NCBI RefSeq assembly: GCF_030270605.1
Contig: NZ_BSYJ01000002.1
Span: 558,001 to 622,000 of the forward strand
Source of the DNA: Biformimicrobium ophioploci
GTDB lineage: Bacteria > Pseudomonadota > Gammaproteobacteria > Pseudomonadales > Cellvibrionaceae
DNA length: 64,000 bases
Direction: 5' to 3'
Shown: positions 9,345-18,224 of the stretch, in pieces
Layout: every line of letters starts with the position of its first letter
Numbering within the stretch: the stretch's first letter is position 1
Notes under the pieces: model-generated
The model's input: only the letters and a program-made list of their open reading frames with translations
The model's database searches: none
Told to the model about the DNA's origin: nothing
Made by a program: the position numbers and the translations under genes

Positions 9345-10478
9345 TTAATCGAGTTTTTTGCGAAAACTCTTCAGCGCCTCGATCATGGTGCCGATAAAAA
9401 ACAGGGCCAGGAATAACATATCGCCTGCAAGGTCACTGAAATCCGCACCGCGCAGGATGATACCGCGCGTAAGGCGGATAAAGTGGGTCATCGGCAGTAT
9501 TTCTGCGAGATGCTGGGCAAACCGGGGCATGGCCGCATAAGGGAACATAAAGCCGGATAGCAGGATCGATGGCAGCAGGATGAACACCGCCATCTGCATC
9601 GCGCCCAGCTGGTTGGGTGCACGGGTGGAAATCAGCAAGCCAAGCCCCAGGTTGGCGAAAATAAACAGCAGGCAGCAAAGCATCAGTAATGTCGGGCTGC
9701 CAACCACCGGCAGGTCAAAGAAGAAGCGCCCCAGTAGCAGAATGATCACGACCTGCAGCAGACCGAGCCCGATATAGGGTACCAATTTCCCCAGCATCAG
9801 CTCCGGTGTTTTCACCGGAGTGGCAATCAACAGTTCGAGATTGCCCCGCTCCCGCTCGCGCACGATCGCAATCGCTGTAAACATTGTCAGGGTCATAGTC
9901 AGGATCACGCCGAGTAACCCGGGCACGGTAAACAGGGCGGCACGCTGTTCCGGGTTGTAAAGCAGGTCCACCGTGATGTTCTTGGCGAGCTGGCGCGGCG
10001 AGGGTGGCTGTGACGGGTCGAAGGGAAAGTCGCTGAGGCCTTTCAGGGCGCTGGCGAGAATCGTGTCTGACCCATCCACGACCAGCTGCGCAATGGGTTC
10101 CTGGTTATCGTTGTAAAATCGTTTCTCTACATCCCGCGGTACGATCAGGGCAGCGCTTACCTTGCCGGCGCGTACCCAGTCTGTGGCTTGCTGCGGCGTT
10201 TCCAGGTGGGTGTGTACCTTGATTACCTGGGAGGCCTGCAGGTCCTCGATCAGCTGGCGCGAGAAAAAGTTGTCCCGCTGGTCCACCACGGCCACCGGCA
10301 CGTTACGGACATCGGTATTGATGGTATAGCCGAATAGCAGTAACTGAATCAGCGGAATGGCGACCACCATGGCAAACGTCAGGCGGTCACGGCGCAACTG
10401 GATCAGTTCCTTAACGCAGATCGCCATGACCCGGCGTAGTGACGCGCTGGCGCTGCGCAGTATGCCGTTGCTATGCAT
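9345..10478 (-). CDS. ABC-2 type exporter permease
   Basis: A 377-residue permease of the YhhJ/YbhR-like ABC-2 family. It has an N-terminal helix (about residues 25-45), a large periplasmic domain with V-A-V-V-D-Q-R-D, and five C-terminal helices with the family box R-E-R-E-R-G-N-L-E-L-L. The start at 10478 (MHSNG) is chosen over 10517 because it overlaps the stop codon of the ATPase gene by 8 bases, as expected for coupled translation. It would form the membrane channel of an exporter with the preceding ATPase and the HlyD-like lipoprotein. Only one permease is present, whereas the E. coli ybhGFSR set has two, so it may work as a homodimer. Substrate unknown, likely a lipophilic compound or drug. 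Confidence 0.9.
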   Translation of the reverse strand: MHSNGILRSASASLRRVMAICVKELIQLRRDRLTFAMVVAIPLIQLLLFGYTINTDVRNVPVAVVDQRDNFFSRQLIEDLQASQVIKVHTHLETPQQATDWVRAGKVSAALIVPRDVEKRFYNDNQEPIAQLVVDGSDTILASALKGLSDFPFDPSQPPSPRQLAKNITVDLLYNPEQRAALFTVPGLLGVILTMTLTMFTAIAIVRERERGNLELLIATPVKTPELMLGKLVPYIGLGLLQVVIILLLGRFFFDLPVVGSPTLLMLCCLLFIFANLGLGLLISTRAPNQLGAMQMAVFILLPSILLSGFMFPYAAMPRFAQHLAEILPMTHFIRLTRGIILRGADFSDLAGDMLFLALFFIGTMIEALKSFRKKLD

Positions 10479-11394
10479 CGGAAGTATCCATCGTCGCAGC
10501 GACAAATACATCTTCAATGGCGGCTTCTATCTGCGCCAGTTGATATTGGTTACCAACCCTGCTGCGCACATAGCCAACCGGGTCCCCTACATTCCGGTCA
10601 ACCAGTACCCGCAGAGACAGGCCACTCTGGGTTGCTGCCAGGATCTGCCCGTCATCTGACAGGGAGTCTGCGAGCCCTGAAACATCGGCGCCATGAATAT
10701 TCACGACTGACTGGGGCAGGCGCTGCTTGAGTTCGTCGGTGGTTCCGTCTGCGACTTTTTCGCCCTGGTTGAGGATTGTCAGCCGATGACAGCGCTCCGC
10801 CTCATCCATCAGGTGGGTAGAGACCAGGATGGAAGTGCCTTCTGCGGCGAGTCGGAAAAAGCGGCTCCACATGTCCCGGCGTGTGTTGGGATCGACTTCG
10901 GAAGTGGGCTCATCCAGCATCAGCAGCTGCGGTTGTGTCAGGACAGCACCGGCCAGTGACAGACGCCGCTTCTGTCCGCCGCTGAGATCACCCGCAAGGC
11001 GACCGGTAATCTGGGCAAGGTTGTATTCCCCAAGTACTTCGTCGACGCGCGCTGTGCGCTGCTTCCTTGGCATGCCACGGATGTCGGCCAGAAACATGAG
11101 ATTCTCTCGGACCGTCATATCCTGGTAGTGGGAAAAGCGCTGGGTCATGTAACCGACCTGGTCGCGGACCTCTTCCGCATATTCGGGAATCTCCAGCCCC
11201 AGCACCCTGACGTTGCCTGCGCTGATATCCAGCAGGCCGCACATCATCCGGATTGCGGTGGTTTTTCCGGATCCGTTGGGCCCCAGGAAGCCATGCACCT
11301 GCCCGCGCTGGATCTGCATGTCGAGGCCCTGGACCGCGGTGAAGTCGCCGAAGCGTTTGGTCAGTCCCTCAGCTTCTATGACGTATTCAGTCAT
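10471..11394 (-). CDS. ABC exporter ATP-binding protein
   Basis: A 307-residue ATPase. Walker A is G-P-N-G-S-G-K-T (residues 38-45), the signature is L-S-G-G-Q-K-R-R-L, Walker B is L-L-M-L-D-E-P-T, and an S-T-H-L-M-D switch region follows. The C-terminal 80 residues form the extension common in drug or polysaccharide exporter ATPases. The start at 11394 (MTEYV) is chosen because residues encoded upstream of it are non-conserved and overlap the HlyD-like gene; the stop of that gene lies just inside this start. It powers the ABC-2 permease encoded next. The operon order is adaptor, ATPase, permease. Confidence 0.93.
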   Translation of the reverse strand: MTEYVIEAEGLTKRFGDFTAVQGLDMQIQRGQVHGFLGPNGSGKTTAIRMMCGLLDISAGNVRVLGLEIPEYAEEVRDQVGYMTQRFSHYQDMTVRENLMFLADIRGMPRKQRTARVDEVLGEYNLAQITGRLAGDLSGGQKRRLSLAGAVLTQPQLLMLDEPTSEVDPNTRRDMWSRFFRLAAEGTSILVSTHLMDEAERCHRLTILNQGEKVADGTTDELKQRLPQSVVNIHGADVSGLADSLSDDGQILAATQSGLSLRVLVDRNVGDPVGYVRSRVGNQYQLAQIEAAIEDVFVAATMDTSDA

Positions 11395-12364
11395 CGGCGG
11401 GCTCGACCTGGACCGGAATGCCGAGCGGCAGCTGCAATGCCCGATCATCGAGTATATCCACCTCCGTCACGAAACTGAGCCGGCTGCGGTTGGACTCTGA
11501 CAGGGCGAAGTAGGGGGTGAAGGATGCCTGTGCGGAAATAAATCGGATCCTTCCGGCCATGGGTGCCTCCAAACCGTCGACCAGGACCTTTACCTCGCTG
11601 CCCACCTGCAGGCGGCTGAGCCAGGGTTCGGGCAGGTATACCCGTGCCCAGGGGTTATCCCCCGCGAGAACAGTGGTCAGCACCGCGCCGGCGGGGGGCT
11701 TATCGCCGGTACGAAACGGCAGGCTGTCGAGCCTGCCGGCCCGTTCAGCAAAAATGGTGTAGCGCTCGAGGAGTGCCTGCTGGTACGCGAGTTCTGCCTG
11801 CTCTGCTGCGAGTTGTGCGCGCGCCTGCTCCAGCTGTTCGCTGCGGAAACCATTTTGCAGTTCGCTGAGTTGCTCCTGCGCGATCTGTTCGGCGGCAATG
11901 GCCGACTTGAACGCGCGTTCGACTTCGTCGGCACGCTGCTGGCTGGTGAGGTTGCTTGGCAGCAGCTTCTGCTGGCGCTGGTGCTCCTTCTCGCGGGTGA
12001 TACGGTCCTGCCGGGCGGCGCGTAGCTGTGCCTCGGCTGCGGCGACCTGTTCTGAGCGGAACCCGTTTTCCAGCTCCCTGAGTTCCCACTGCGCGCGCTG
12101 GACGCTTGCCCGAAGCCGGGTTACCCGTTGCTCCTGTAGCGTACCGTCGAGGCGCAACAGCGGCTGGCCGCTGCTAACCAGGTCTCCTTGCCTGGCAAGG
12201 ATTTCAAGGATCGGCTCTGAGGCGACCGCGCGGCCGTTGACACGGTCCCATTCCAGGGTGCCCAGGGCCTGCAGCCTCTTCTGCTCACAGCCGGACATCC
12301 CGATCAGCAGCGCGGTGATAAGTACAGCCTGTAGCAAGGTGCCGGTTTGTCGCATATCGGGCAT
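11387..12364 (-). CDS. HlyD-family periplasmic adaptor lipoprotein of ABC exporter
   Basis: A 325-residue membrane-fusion protein related to YbhG/YhiI. The N-terminus has a signal sequence ending in G-M-S-G-C, a plausible lipobox with Cys26, so it is probably a lipoprotein. Residues around 60-75 form the lipoyl-like half (Q-P-L-L-R-L-D-G). The middle is a long charged coiled-coil in which E-L-E-N-G-F-R-S-E-Q and E-L-Q-N-G-F-R-S-E-Q occur as internal near-repeats, and a beta-barrel region follows. It would bridge the inner-membrane ABC transporter to an outer-membrane channel encoded elsewhere. First gene of the exporter operon, overlapping the ATPase start by 8 bases. Confidence 0.9.
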   Translation of the reverse strand: MPDMRQTGTLLQAVLITALLIGMSGCEQKRLQALGTLEWDRVNGRAVASEPILEILARQGDLVSSGQPLLRLDGTLQEQRVTRLRASVQRAQWELRELENGFRSEQVAAAEAQLRAARQDRITREKEHQRQQKLLPSNLTSQQRADEVERAFKSAIAAEQIAQEQLSELQNGFRSEQLEQARAQLAAEQAELAYQQALLERYTIFAERAGRLDSLPFRTGDKPPAGAVLTTVLAGDNPWARVYLPEPWLSRLQVGSEVKVLVDGLEAPMAGRIRFISAQASFTPYFALSESNRSRLSFVTEVDILDDRALQLPLGIPVQVEPADD

Positions 12365-12507
12365 TATTTTAGACTGCTTCCCTGAGTCCCTGATGGATCA
12401 GTTTGCCATAGATTCTGGATAATCAGGCTCAGAATCAAGAGATGGATAATAGCAACAGACTGATAATAAATAGACAGGTGCAATCCGCCTGTAGAGGAGC
12501 GGCTTTC

Positions 12508-12816
12508 ATGCTGGCATTATGCGTATATATCCCGGCGACCCATTTGACCGAGGTCAAACAGGCACTGTTTGAGGCGGGCGCCGGCCGTATCGGCGATTAT
12601 GACAGCTGCTGCTGGGAGGTGGTGGGACGTGGCCAATTCAGGCCGCGTAATGGTGCCACGCCATTTATCGGAAAGGTGGGGGATATTGAGGCAGTAGACG
12701 AATACCGTGTGGAAATGGTGCTGGATGACCAGTACAAAGATGCTGTGGTAGCTGCCTTGCGTGCATCACACCCCTACGAAGAGCCGGCATTTCATATTTG
12801 GCGGCTGGAGTCCTAG
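12508..12816 (+). CDS. YqfO-type NIF3-related small protein
   Basis: A 102-residue protein matching the stand-alone YqfO/NIF3-insert family (CutA-like fold). Characteristic blocks are V-Y-I-P near the start, A-G-R-I-G-D-Y, P-F-I-G and S-H-P-Y-E-E-P-A at the C-terminus. In longer NIF3 proteins this domain is inserted between the two metal-binding halves; here it is encoded alone, as in many proteobacteria. Function is unproven; a regulatory or metal-related role is often assumed. The start at 12508 is preferred to an upstream in-frame ATG (12442) because AGAGGAG lies about 10 bases before it and homologous residues begin there. Confidence 0.85.
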   Translation: MLALCVYIPATHLTEVKQALFEAGAGRIGDYDSCCWEVVGRGQFRPRNGATPFIGKVGDIEAVDEYRVEMVLDDQYKDAVVAALRASHPYEEPAFHIWRLES

Positions 12817-12915
12817 CCCCCGCAGGAATGTCAATCAGAGGCCTGAACTAGTGGCCTGAAATCTAGTCTCATAAAAAATTCCGGTTCAAATAAACAGAAT
12901 AAGGAAACGTATCTC

Positions 12916-14529
12916 ATGTCCTGGATCTTTGTCAGGGGAGTAAAGACTGTTATGTCCGTGCTGCTTGCGGTAACCCTCACCGCGTGCGGCGGCGGTGGCG
13001 GGGGCAGTAGCGCGGCGCCGGTCGATGATGATGGCAGCCCGCCAGTGGGTAGCAGCGGCTCTACCTGGCAGCCCAACAATTTCCTGCCATCCGAAACCTT
13101 TGCCAACCAGTGCGAGGCGCCGCGCGGTGGCGTTGATCCGGCAACCGGCTTATTGTACCCGGATGTTGCCGGCACTGCCCTGGATGAGAAAAACTGGCTG
13201 CGCTCCTGGAGCCATGAGCTTTACCTCTGGTACCGCGAGATTGAGGATCGGGATCCGGCGGATTACGGCGTGGAAGAGTATTTCGACCTGCTGGTGACCA
13301 ACGAGCTGACCGACAGTGGTGCGCGCAAGGATAATTTTCACTTCTATATGCCAACGGACGAGTGGCAGGCCATGTCCCAGTCCGGCGTTTCCGTCGGTTA
13401 CGGTGTGCAGTGGGCGGTGATCGAATCTCGGCCACCACGGGAGATTCGTGTAGCCTACCGGGAGACCGACGCGATACCCGGGCTGCCGCCCCGTGGTGCC
13501 GAGGTTATCGAGGTTAACGGTGTGGATGTCGTCTGGGCCGGCGACCAGGAAAGTGTGAATCAGCTGAATGCCGGTTTCTTCCCTGATAATGCCGGTCAGG
13601 TGACCGAGTTTACCGTGCGCTTTACCGATGGCTCCCTCGGTAGTTACAGCCTGGAATCCCGCGAGGTCATTGCCGACCCGGTCCAGCATGTGAAAGTGCT
13701 GGAAGCGGATATGGGGCGCCGTGTGGGCTACCTGCTGTTCAACGATCATATCGCCACCGCAGAAAAGGAACTGCGTGATGCGATAGACCAGTTGACCGGC
13801 GAATCGATCGACGACCTGGTAATTGACCTGCGCTACAACGGTGGTGGTTACCTGGCGATTGCGAGCCAGCTTGCCTATATGATTGCCGGTAATGTCCCGA
13901 CAGCGGGCCGTACCTTTGAGCAGCTGCAGTTCAACGACAAGTACAGCGAAGTTAACCCTGTCACCGGGAGGCCGCTGGACCCGATTCCGTTCTATTCCAC
14001 CACCCTGGGCTTTTCCGAATTGCCTTCCGGGCAACCGCTGCCGAGCCTAGGCATGGCGCGTGTGTATGTTCTGACCGGTGGCAATACCTGTTCCGCCAGT
14101 GAGGCGATTATCAATGGCCTGCGCGGCGTCGACATCGAAGTTATCCAGGTCGGCAACAAGACCTGTGGCAAGCCCTATGGTTTTTACCCCACCGATAACT
14201 GCGGAACCACCTGGTTTACCATCCAGTTCCAGGGCGTCAACGAGAAGAATTTTGGTGAGTACTCGGATGGCTTCGTGCCGGCGGGAACCGGTTCTGCCGG
14301 CGTGCCCGGCTGCGTGGTTGCCGATGACTTCCTGAGCCCGCTGGGTGATCCATCGGAAGCACGTCTCGCTGTGGCACTAAACTATATGGCAACCGGCAGT
14401 TGTCAGCTTGCGGCAACGGCCACGGCCAAATCCGCGCCCGCGCGGGTCAACCCCGCCGGGGGCACGCAGGCAGACGCCGAGTTGTTCAAGCCGGCCTGGC
14501 GTGAGAACCGGATACTGGAGAGACCTTGA
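12916..14529 (+). CDS. S41 family peptidase lipoprotein (tail-specific protease-like)
   Basis: A 537-residue protein with an N-terminal signal ending L-T-A-C and a following run of Gly, typical of a lipoprotein anchored by Cys24. A PDZ-like region lies at about residues 180-250, followed by the S41 catalytic core (D-L-R-Y-N-G-G-G-Y). The Ser-Lys dyad is placed at Ser393 in T-C-S-A-S-E and Lys419 in T-C-G-K, 26 residues apart, close to the spacing in CtpA/Prc. S41 enzymes cleave periplasmic proteins near their C-termini. It is longer than a minimal CtpA because of extra N- and C-terminal segments. The stop overlaps the next gene start by one base (TGATG), so the two are probably coupled. Confidence 0.9.
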   Translation: MSWIFVRGVKTVMSVLLAVTLTACGGGGGGSSAAPVDDDGSPPVGSSGSTWQPNNFLPSETFANQCEAPRGGVDPATGLLYPDVAGTALDEKNWLRSWSHELYLWYREIEDRDPADYGVEEYFDLLVTNELTDSGARKDNFHFYMPTDEWQAMSQSGVSVGYGVQWAVIESRPPREIRVAYRETDAIPGLPPRGAEVIEVNGVDVVWAGDQESVNQLNAGFFPDNAGQVTEFTVRFTDGSLGSYSLESREVIADPVQHVKVLEADMGRRVGYLLFNDHIATAEKELRDAIDQLTGESIDDLVIDLRYNGGGYLAIASQLAYMIAGNVPTAGRTFEQLQFNDKYSEVNPVTGRPLDPIPFYSTTLGFSELPSGQPLPSLGMARVYVLTGGNTCSASEAIINGLRGVDIEVIQVGNKTCGKPYGFYPTDNCGTTWFTIQFQGVNEKNFGEYSDGFVPAGTGSAGVPGCVVADDFLSPLGDPSEARLAVALNYMATGSCQLAATATAKSAPARVNPAGGTQADAELFKPAWRENRILERP

Positions 14530-14921
14530 TGAAGCCCTGGAAAAAGGCCGCCCTGATGGTCGTTGGCCTGCTCTCTGCCTGCAGTGTTAACCCGGCAGTC
14601 AGTGAGGAGGTGCATGCGGTCCTGGTGCAGGGCACGGAAGAGTCACGCGCGGAGCTCCAGCGCGTGGTCTCCGCGGGCATGTACCACAAACCAGTGTTAT
14701 TGGCAGATAACGCTCTGACCGAAAGCAGCATTCTGGTTGTGACCCCGCGCCCGCTGCTTGATATAGAGCAACGGCCATTGCGCGGCCGCGATCTGACAGT
14801 GCCGGTAAAGTTTCGTTTGTGGCGCATAGAAGGCAAGTGCTGGCTGGAACGGATCGATAATAAAAAACGCTGGCTGCTGACGCTGGCGCAATGCGTTCCG
14901 GAAGGCAGCATTACCCAATAG
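14529..14921 (+). CDS. Small lipoprotein, function unknown, coupled to S41 protease
   Basis: A 130-residue protein not recognised by family. Its N-terminus K-K-A-A-L-M-V-V-G-L-L-S-A-C is a clear lipoprotein signal with the modified Cys at residue 18. The remainder is soluble, with E-E-V-H-A-V-L and K-F-R-L-W-R-I-E-G-K-C-W-L-E-R blocks and two further Cys residues (in G-K-C-W and A-Q-C-V) that could form a disulfide. It starts one base inside the S41 protease stop codon, which suggests that the two products are made together and could act as protease plus adaptor or substrate at the membrane. A strong terminator follows. Confidence 0.75.
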   Translation: MKPWKKAALMVVGLLSACSVNPAVSEEVHAVLVQGTEESRAELQRVVSAGMYHKPVLLADNALTESSILVVTPRPLLDIEQRPLRGRDLTVPVKFRLWRIEGKCWLERIDNKKRWLLTLAQCVPEGSITQ

Positions 14922-14930
14922 CTGCCAATA

Positions 14931-14962
14931 AAAAAACCGCGCTCTGAGCGCGGTTTTTTTTT
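14931..14962. terminator. Bidirectional rho-independent terminator
   Basis: An A-run, a GC-rich stem CCGCGCT/AGCGCGG with a 3-base loop, and a T-run of nine. The flanking A and T tracts allow it to stop transcription from both the small lipoprotein gene (+) and the convergent DUF819 gene (-). Confidence 0.9.
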
Positions 14963-14982
14963 GCAACGTGTAACAGTGGTTG

Positions 14983-16215
14983 TCAGGGCGCTACCACCTG
15001 CAGTAACTGGCCACAGAACCAGGCCGCGTAGGTGCCGAGCGCGTACCCCATGACCGCTAGCAGCACGCCCACCGGCGCCAGTGATGGATGGAACGCAGAC
15101 GCCACTACCGGTGCGGATGCCGCACCACCCACGTTGGCCTGGCTTCCCACCGCCATAAAGAACAGTGGCGCCTTCAATACCTTCAGCATAATCAGCATCA
15201 GGCTCGCGTGGATCAGCATCCATATGGCACCCATTACGAAGTAAACCGGGCTGTCCAGAATCGCCTTGATATCCATCTTGGTACCGATGGTCGCCACCAG
15301 GAAATAGATAAATACTGTGCCAATCTTCGATGCGCCTGCACCCTCCAGGCTGCGCAGGCGCGTGAAAGACAGTAGCAGCCCGCCAGTGGTGGCAATCACG
15401 ATCAGCCAGAAGAAGCCGCTGGTAAGGCTGTATTTGGAGCTACCCGGGAAGTTTTCACTGAAGAATGGGGCCAGGATGTCAGCGCCGAAGTGCGCGACAC
15501 CGGTAATGCCGAATGCGACCGCACAGATATAGAACAGGTCCTGCAGGCTGGGGTTGCGGGAGTGCTTTTTCTGCAATGCTTCCACTTTTTCACGCAGCTC
15601 GGTAATGGCCGAGTTATCGGCGCCAATACGGGCGTCGATCTGGTCGCTGGAACGTGACATGAACAGCAGTACCGCCATCCACACATTCGCGACAATCACA
15701 TCCACGGCAACCATCGCAGAGAAGATCTGGTCGCCGGCACCGAAGATTTCCTTCATGGCTGCCTGATTGGCGCCGCCGCCAATCCAGGAACCGGCAATGG
15801 TGGTCATGCCGCGCCAGACTGCATCGGGGCCGGCGCCACCAAAGGTTTCCGGGCTGATGGCCGACATGATCAGCAGCGCGATGGGACCTCCTATGACAAT
15901 ACCGAGGGTACCGGTCAGGAACAGGATCAATGCCTTGGGCCCCAGGTTGACCACGGCCTTCAGGTCGATGCTCAGTGTCAGCAGGATCAACGCCGCCGGC
16001 AACAGGTAGCGGGACGCAACGAAATACAGCTGGGATTCTTTCGGGTTGATAATGCCGAAGGTAGTCAACAGCGACGGCAGGAAGTAACACAGCAGCAGTG
16101 CCGGGACGAACCGGTAGAAATTGTGGAAGAAACGGTGGGAACTACTGGCGGTGTAGAACACCCCCCCTAGGATCAGGGCAAGCAACCCCAGTTGAACGGC
16201 ATCGTTGGTAATCAT
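14983..16215 (-). CDS. DUF819 family membrane protein
   Basis: A 410-residue integral membrane protein with about ten hydrophobic segments, recognised as DUF819 (YjcL-like). Family features are G-S-W-I-G-G-G-A-N-Q-A-A-M-K-E near residue 145 and a late A-N-V-G-G-A-A-S-A-P-V-V-A segment. The two similar motifs sit in separate halves and suggest an inverted-repeat carrier fold such as in cation:carboxylate or bile-acid-type transporters; that is an inference, and no substrate is established. A charged central loop (about residues 200-225) separates the halves. Single gene, ending at the shared terminator. Confidence 0.88.
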   Translation of the reverse strand: MITNDAVQLGLLALILGGVFYTASSSHRFFHNFYRFVPALLLCYFLPSLLTTFGIINPKESQLYFVASRYLLPAALILLTLSIDLKAVVNLGPKALILFLTGTLGIVIGGPIALLIMSAISPETFGGAGPDAVWRGMTTIAGSWIGGGANQAAMKEIFGAGDQIFSAMVAVDVIVANVWMAVLLFMSRSSDQIDARIGADNSAITELREKVEALQKKHSRNPSLQDLFYICAVAFGITGVAHFGADILAPFFSENFPGSSKYSLTSGFFWLIVIATTGGLLLSFTRLRSLEGAGASKIGTVFIYFLVATIGTKMDIKAILDSPVYFVMGAIWMLIHASLMLIMLKVLKAPLFFMAVGSQANVGGAASAPVVASAFHPSLAPVGVLLAVMGYALGTYAAWFCGQLLQVVAP

Positions 16216-16346
16216 GAATCCGGTCTTGTCGTTATTTTGATCAGTTTGCGGCGGGATTAGTCGCTGTCGCGGCCGCCGATTTGGATGCCAAGATAAAAGG
16301 TTTTACGCTCAGTTGCACGGGGGATTTGTGTGCAAAAAGTGCGCAA

Positions 16347-16922
16347 TTATTCCTTGTCGCGTGAACGGGCCCGCAGTTTCTCCCAGTCCTTTTTGTAGAT
16401 GACGCCCCGATGCAGGCGGTAGTTGCCACTTTTGCGATCTTCGAAGTAAGCGCGCAGGTTCTCGACCATGACCGGAAAAGCCATTTCCGCCCAGGGTATC
16501 TCCTCTTCCGAAAACAGCTCTACCTCGGTGGATTCCGGACCGGGGCCAAAGTCTGTGTCGGTCAGGCGACCGAGGTACATCAGGTAGACCTGGTTTATCT
16601 CCGGGATATCGTGCACGCAATAGAGGTCGTCTATGGCGACATTGGCGTGGGCCTCTTCCCGGGTTTCCCGCAGTGCGCCTTCCTCGCTGGATTCCCCGTT
16701 CTCCATGAAGCCGGCGGGCAGTGTCCAGTAGCCTTTTCGTGGTTCGATCGCCCGCTTGCACAGCAGCACCTTGTCATCCAGGTAGGGCAGGGTACCAACG
16801 ATGACGCGAGGATTGATGTAGTGCACCATGCCGCAGCTATTGCAGCAGTGGCGTGGGCGGTTGTCATCGGCAGGGACCTTCCATTCAACGGCGTCGCTGC
16901 CACAGTGGCTACAGTAGATCAT
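16347..16922 (-). CDS. Nudix hydrolase with N-terminal zinc ribbon
   Basis: A 191-residue protein. Two CxxC pairs (C-S-H-C and C-N-S-C) form a zinc ribbon in the first 30 residues, followed by a Nudix domain whose box G-F-M-E-N-G-E-S ... R-E-T-R-E-E-A fits the GX5EX7REUXEE pattern, with His or Ala replacing the usual final Gly. This is the arrangement of NudC-like NADH pyrophosphatases, but the protein is shorter and lacks the upstream NudC domain, so ADP-ribose, NADH or another nucleoside diphosphate derivative could be the substrate. The start at 16922 puts the zinc ribbon directly at the N-terminus; an in-frame start at 16943 is possible. Confidence 0.87.
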   Translation of the reverse strand: MIYCSHCGSDAVEWKVPADDNRPRHCCNSCGMVHYINPRVIVGTLPYLDDKVLLCKRAIEPRKGYWTLPAGFMENGESSEEGALRETREEAHANVAIDDLYCVHDIPEINQVYLMYLGRLTDTDFGPGPESTEVELFSEEEIPWAEMAFPVMVENLRAYFEDRKSGNYRLHRGVIYKKDWEKLRARSRDKE

Positions 16923-17015
16923 CGGCGCAGTATACCTTCGCATCTCAACAGCGGCTAATCTGGCACGGCTATATTAATGAAAGCGCCAGATGAATTGGTG
17001 GCGGTGGAGGTGTGC

Positions 17016-18224
17016 TTGTTCATCAGGTTGAGAGGGTTGTTCGCTATTCTCCTCGTGCTTGCTTTGTATGCATGCGGGCAGGATGAAGCTGCGCAGCCAC
17101 CGGGGGCACCGCCTGTAGATGTCCTGACGGTAAGAGCCAAGCCCGTCATTCCCAGGGTGGAATATGTCGGTCGTGTGGAAGCCATCGATGAACTGAAGGT
17201 ACGGCCGAAGGTTGGCGGTTATATCCTGCGCCGCCACTTCAAGGAAGGGGATGTCGTTACCGAGGGGCAACTCCTGTTCGAGATCGACCCGGCGCCATTT
17301 GAGGCGCGGGTGGAAAGCCATGCCGCAAATGTCGCCCAGGCCGAGGCTGCAGTAAAGATTGCCGAGCGCAATTTCTTTCGCGGCAAAAAGCTGATTCCCA
17401 GAGGGGCGATATCGGAGGTGCAGTTTGACGAACTGGCCAGTAATTTTGACCAGTCGCAGGCGGTACTGATGGCCGCAGAGGCAGACCTGGTCAACGCCCG
17501 ACTGGACCTCAGTTATACAAAAGTCATCGCGCCCCTCACCGGTCGGATCGGTCGCACCGACTTCGCCAATGGTTCGCTCGTCGGGCCGGAAACCAGCGAG
17601 CTGGCTACCATCGTCAAACTTGACCCAGTGTATGTGCGCTTTGATGTGCCAGAGGACCAGCTATTGTCCTTCCGGATGGCGCGGCTGAGCGGAGAGGCTG
17701 CCGGCAAGCCGGTCGCGGTGACTTATCGCATCCTTCTGCCGAATGGCGAGTACTATCCCCATGAGGGCAAGCTGGAGTTTTTTGATAACAAGATTGATCC
17801 TACCACCGGCTCGGTTGCAGTGCGCGCGAGCTTTCCCAATCCGGACAAGCTGCTGGTCCATGGTCAGTATGCCAAAGTAACGATCCGTCTGGATTTCGGC
17901 GATGCGGCGATGCAGCCGCTGGTGCCCCAGTCCGCCGTGATGGAGGATATCCAGGGGCGTTACGTCTTTGTGATCGGCAAGGATAATGTCGCCGAAAAGC
18001 GCTACCTCAAGTTGGGGCAGCGGGAGGGAGAATTGTGGGCCGTTACTAATGGCTTGACGGTTGGCGAGAATATTGTGGTATCGGGGCTGCAGCGTATTGT
18101 GGTTGATCAACCGGTGCAGCCACGGGCGCCGGAAGTCGATCCTTATGAACCGCCTGAGCAGGAGGAGGTGAAAGACGTACCCGAAGCCGCTGCCGATGAA
18201 GCGCATGAGGCAACCAAGCCTTGA
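17016..18224 (+). CDS. RND efflux periplasmic adaptor (MexA/AcrA-like lipoprotein)
   Basis: About 402 residues. It has a lipoprotein-type signal (L-A-L-Y-A-C), a lipoyl/hairpin region with V-R-P-K-V-G-G-Y-I and L-F-E-I-D-P-A-P-F, a coiled-coil hairpin, then D-L-S-Y-T-K-V-I-A-P-L-T-G-R-I, the hallmark of RND adaptors. It links the RND pump encoded next to an outer-membrane channel. The start is uncertain: ATG 16977 has no ribosome-binding site, whereas TTG 17016 has GGAGG five bases upstream and gives a clean signal peptide, so TTG is preferred. The C-terminal tail is rich in Glu and Pro. The pump gene starts within its stop codon. Confidence 0.92.
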   Translation: MFIRLRGLFAILLVLALYACGQDEAAQPPGAPPVDVLTVRAKPVIPRVEYVGRVEAIDELKVRPKVGGYILRRHFKEGDVVTEGQLLFEIDPAPFEARVESHAANVAQAEAAVKIAERNFFRGKKLIPRGAISEVQFDELASNFDQSQAVLMAAEADLVNARLDLSYTKVIAPLTGRIGRTDFANGSLVGPETSELATIVKLDPVYVRFDVPEDQLLSFRMARLSGEAAGKPVAVTYRILLPNGEYYPHEGKLEFFDNKIDPTTGSVAVRASFPNPDKLLVHGQYAKVTIRLDFGDAAMQPLVPQSAVMEDIQGRYVFVIGKDNVAEKRYLKLGQREGELWAVTNGLTVGENIVVSGLQRIVVDQPVQPRAPEVDPYEPPEQEEVKDVPEAAADEAHEATKP

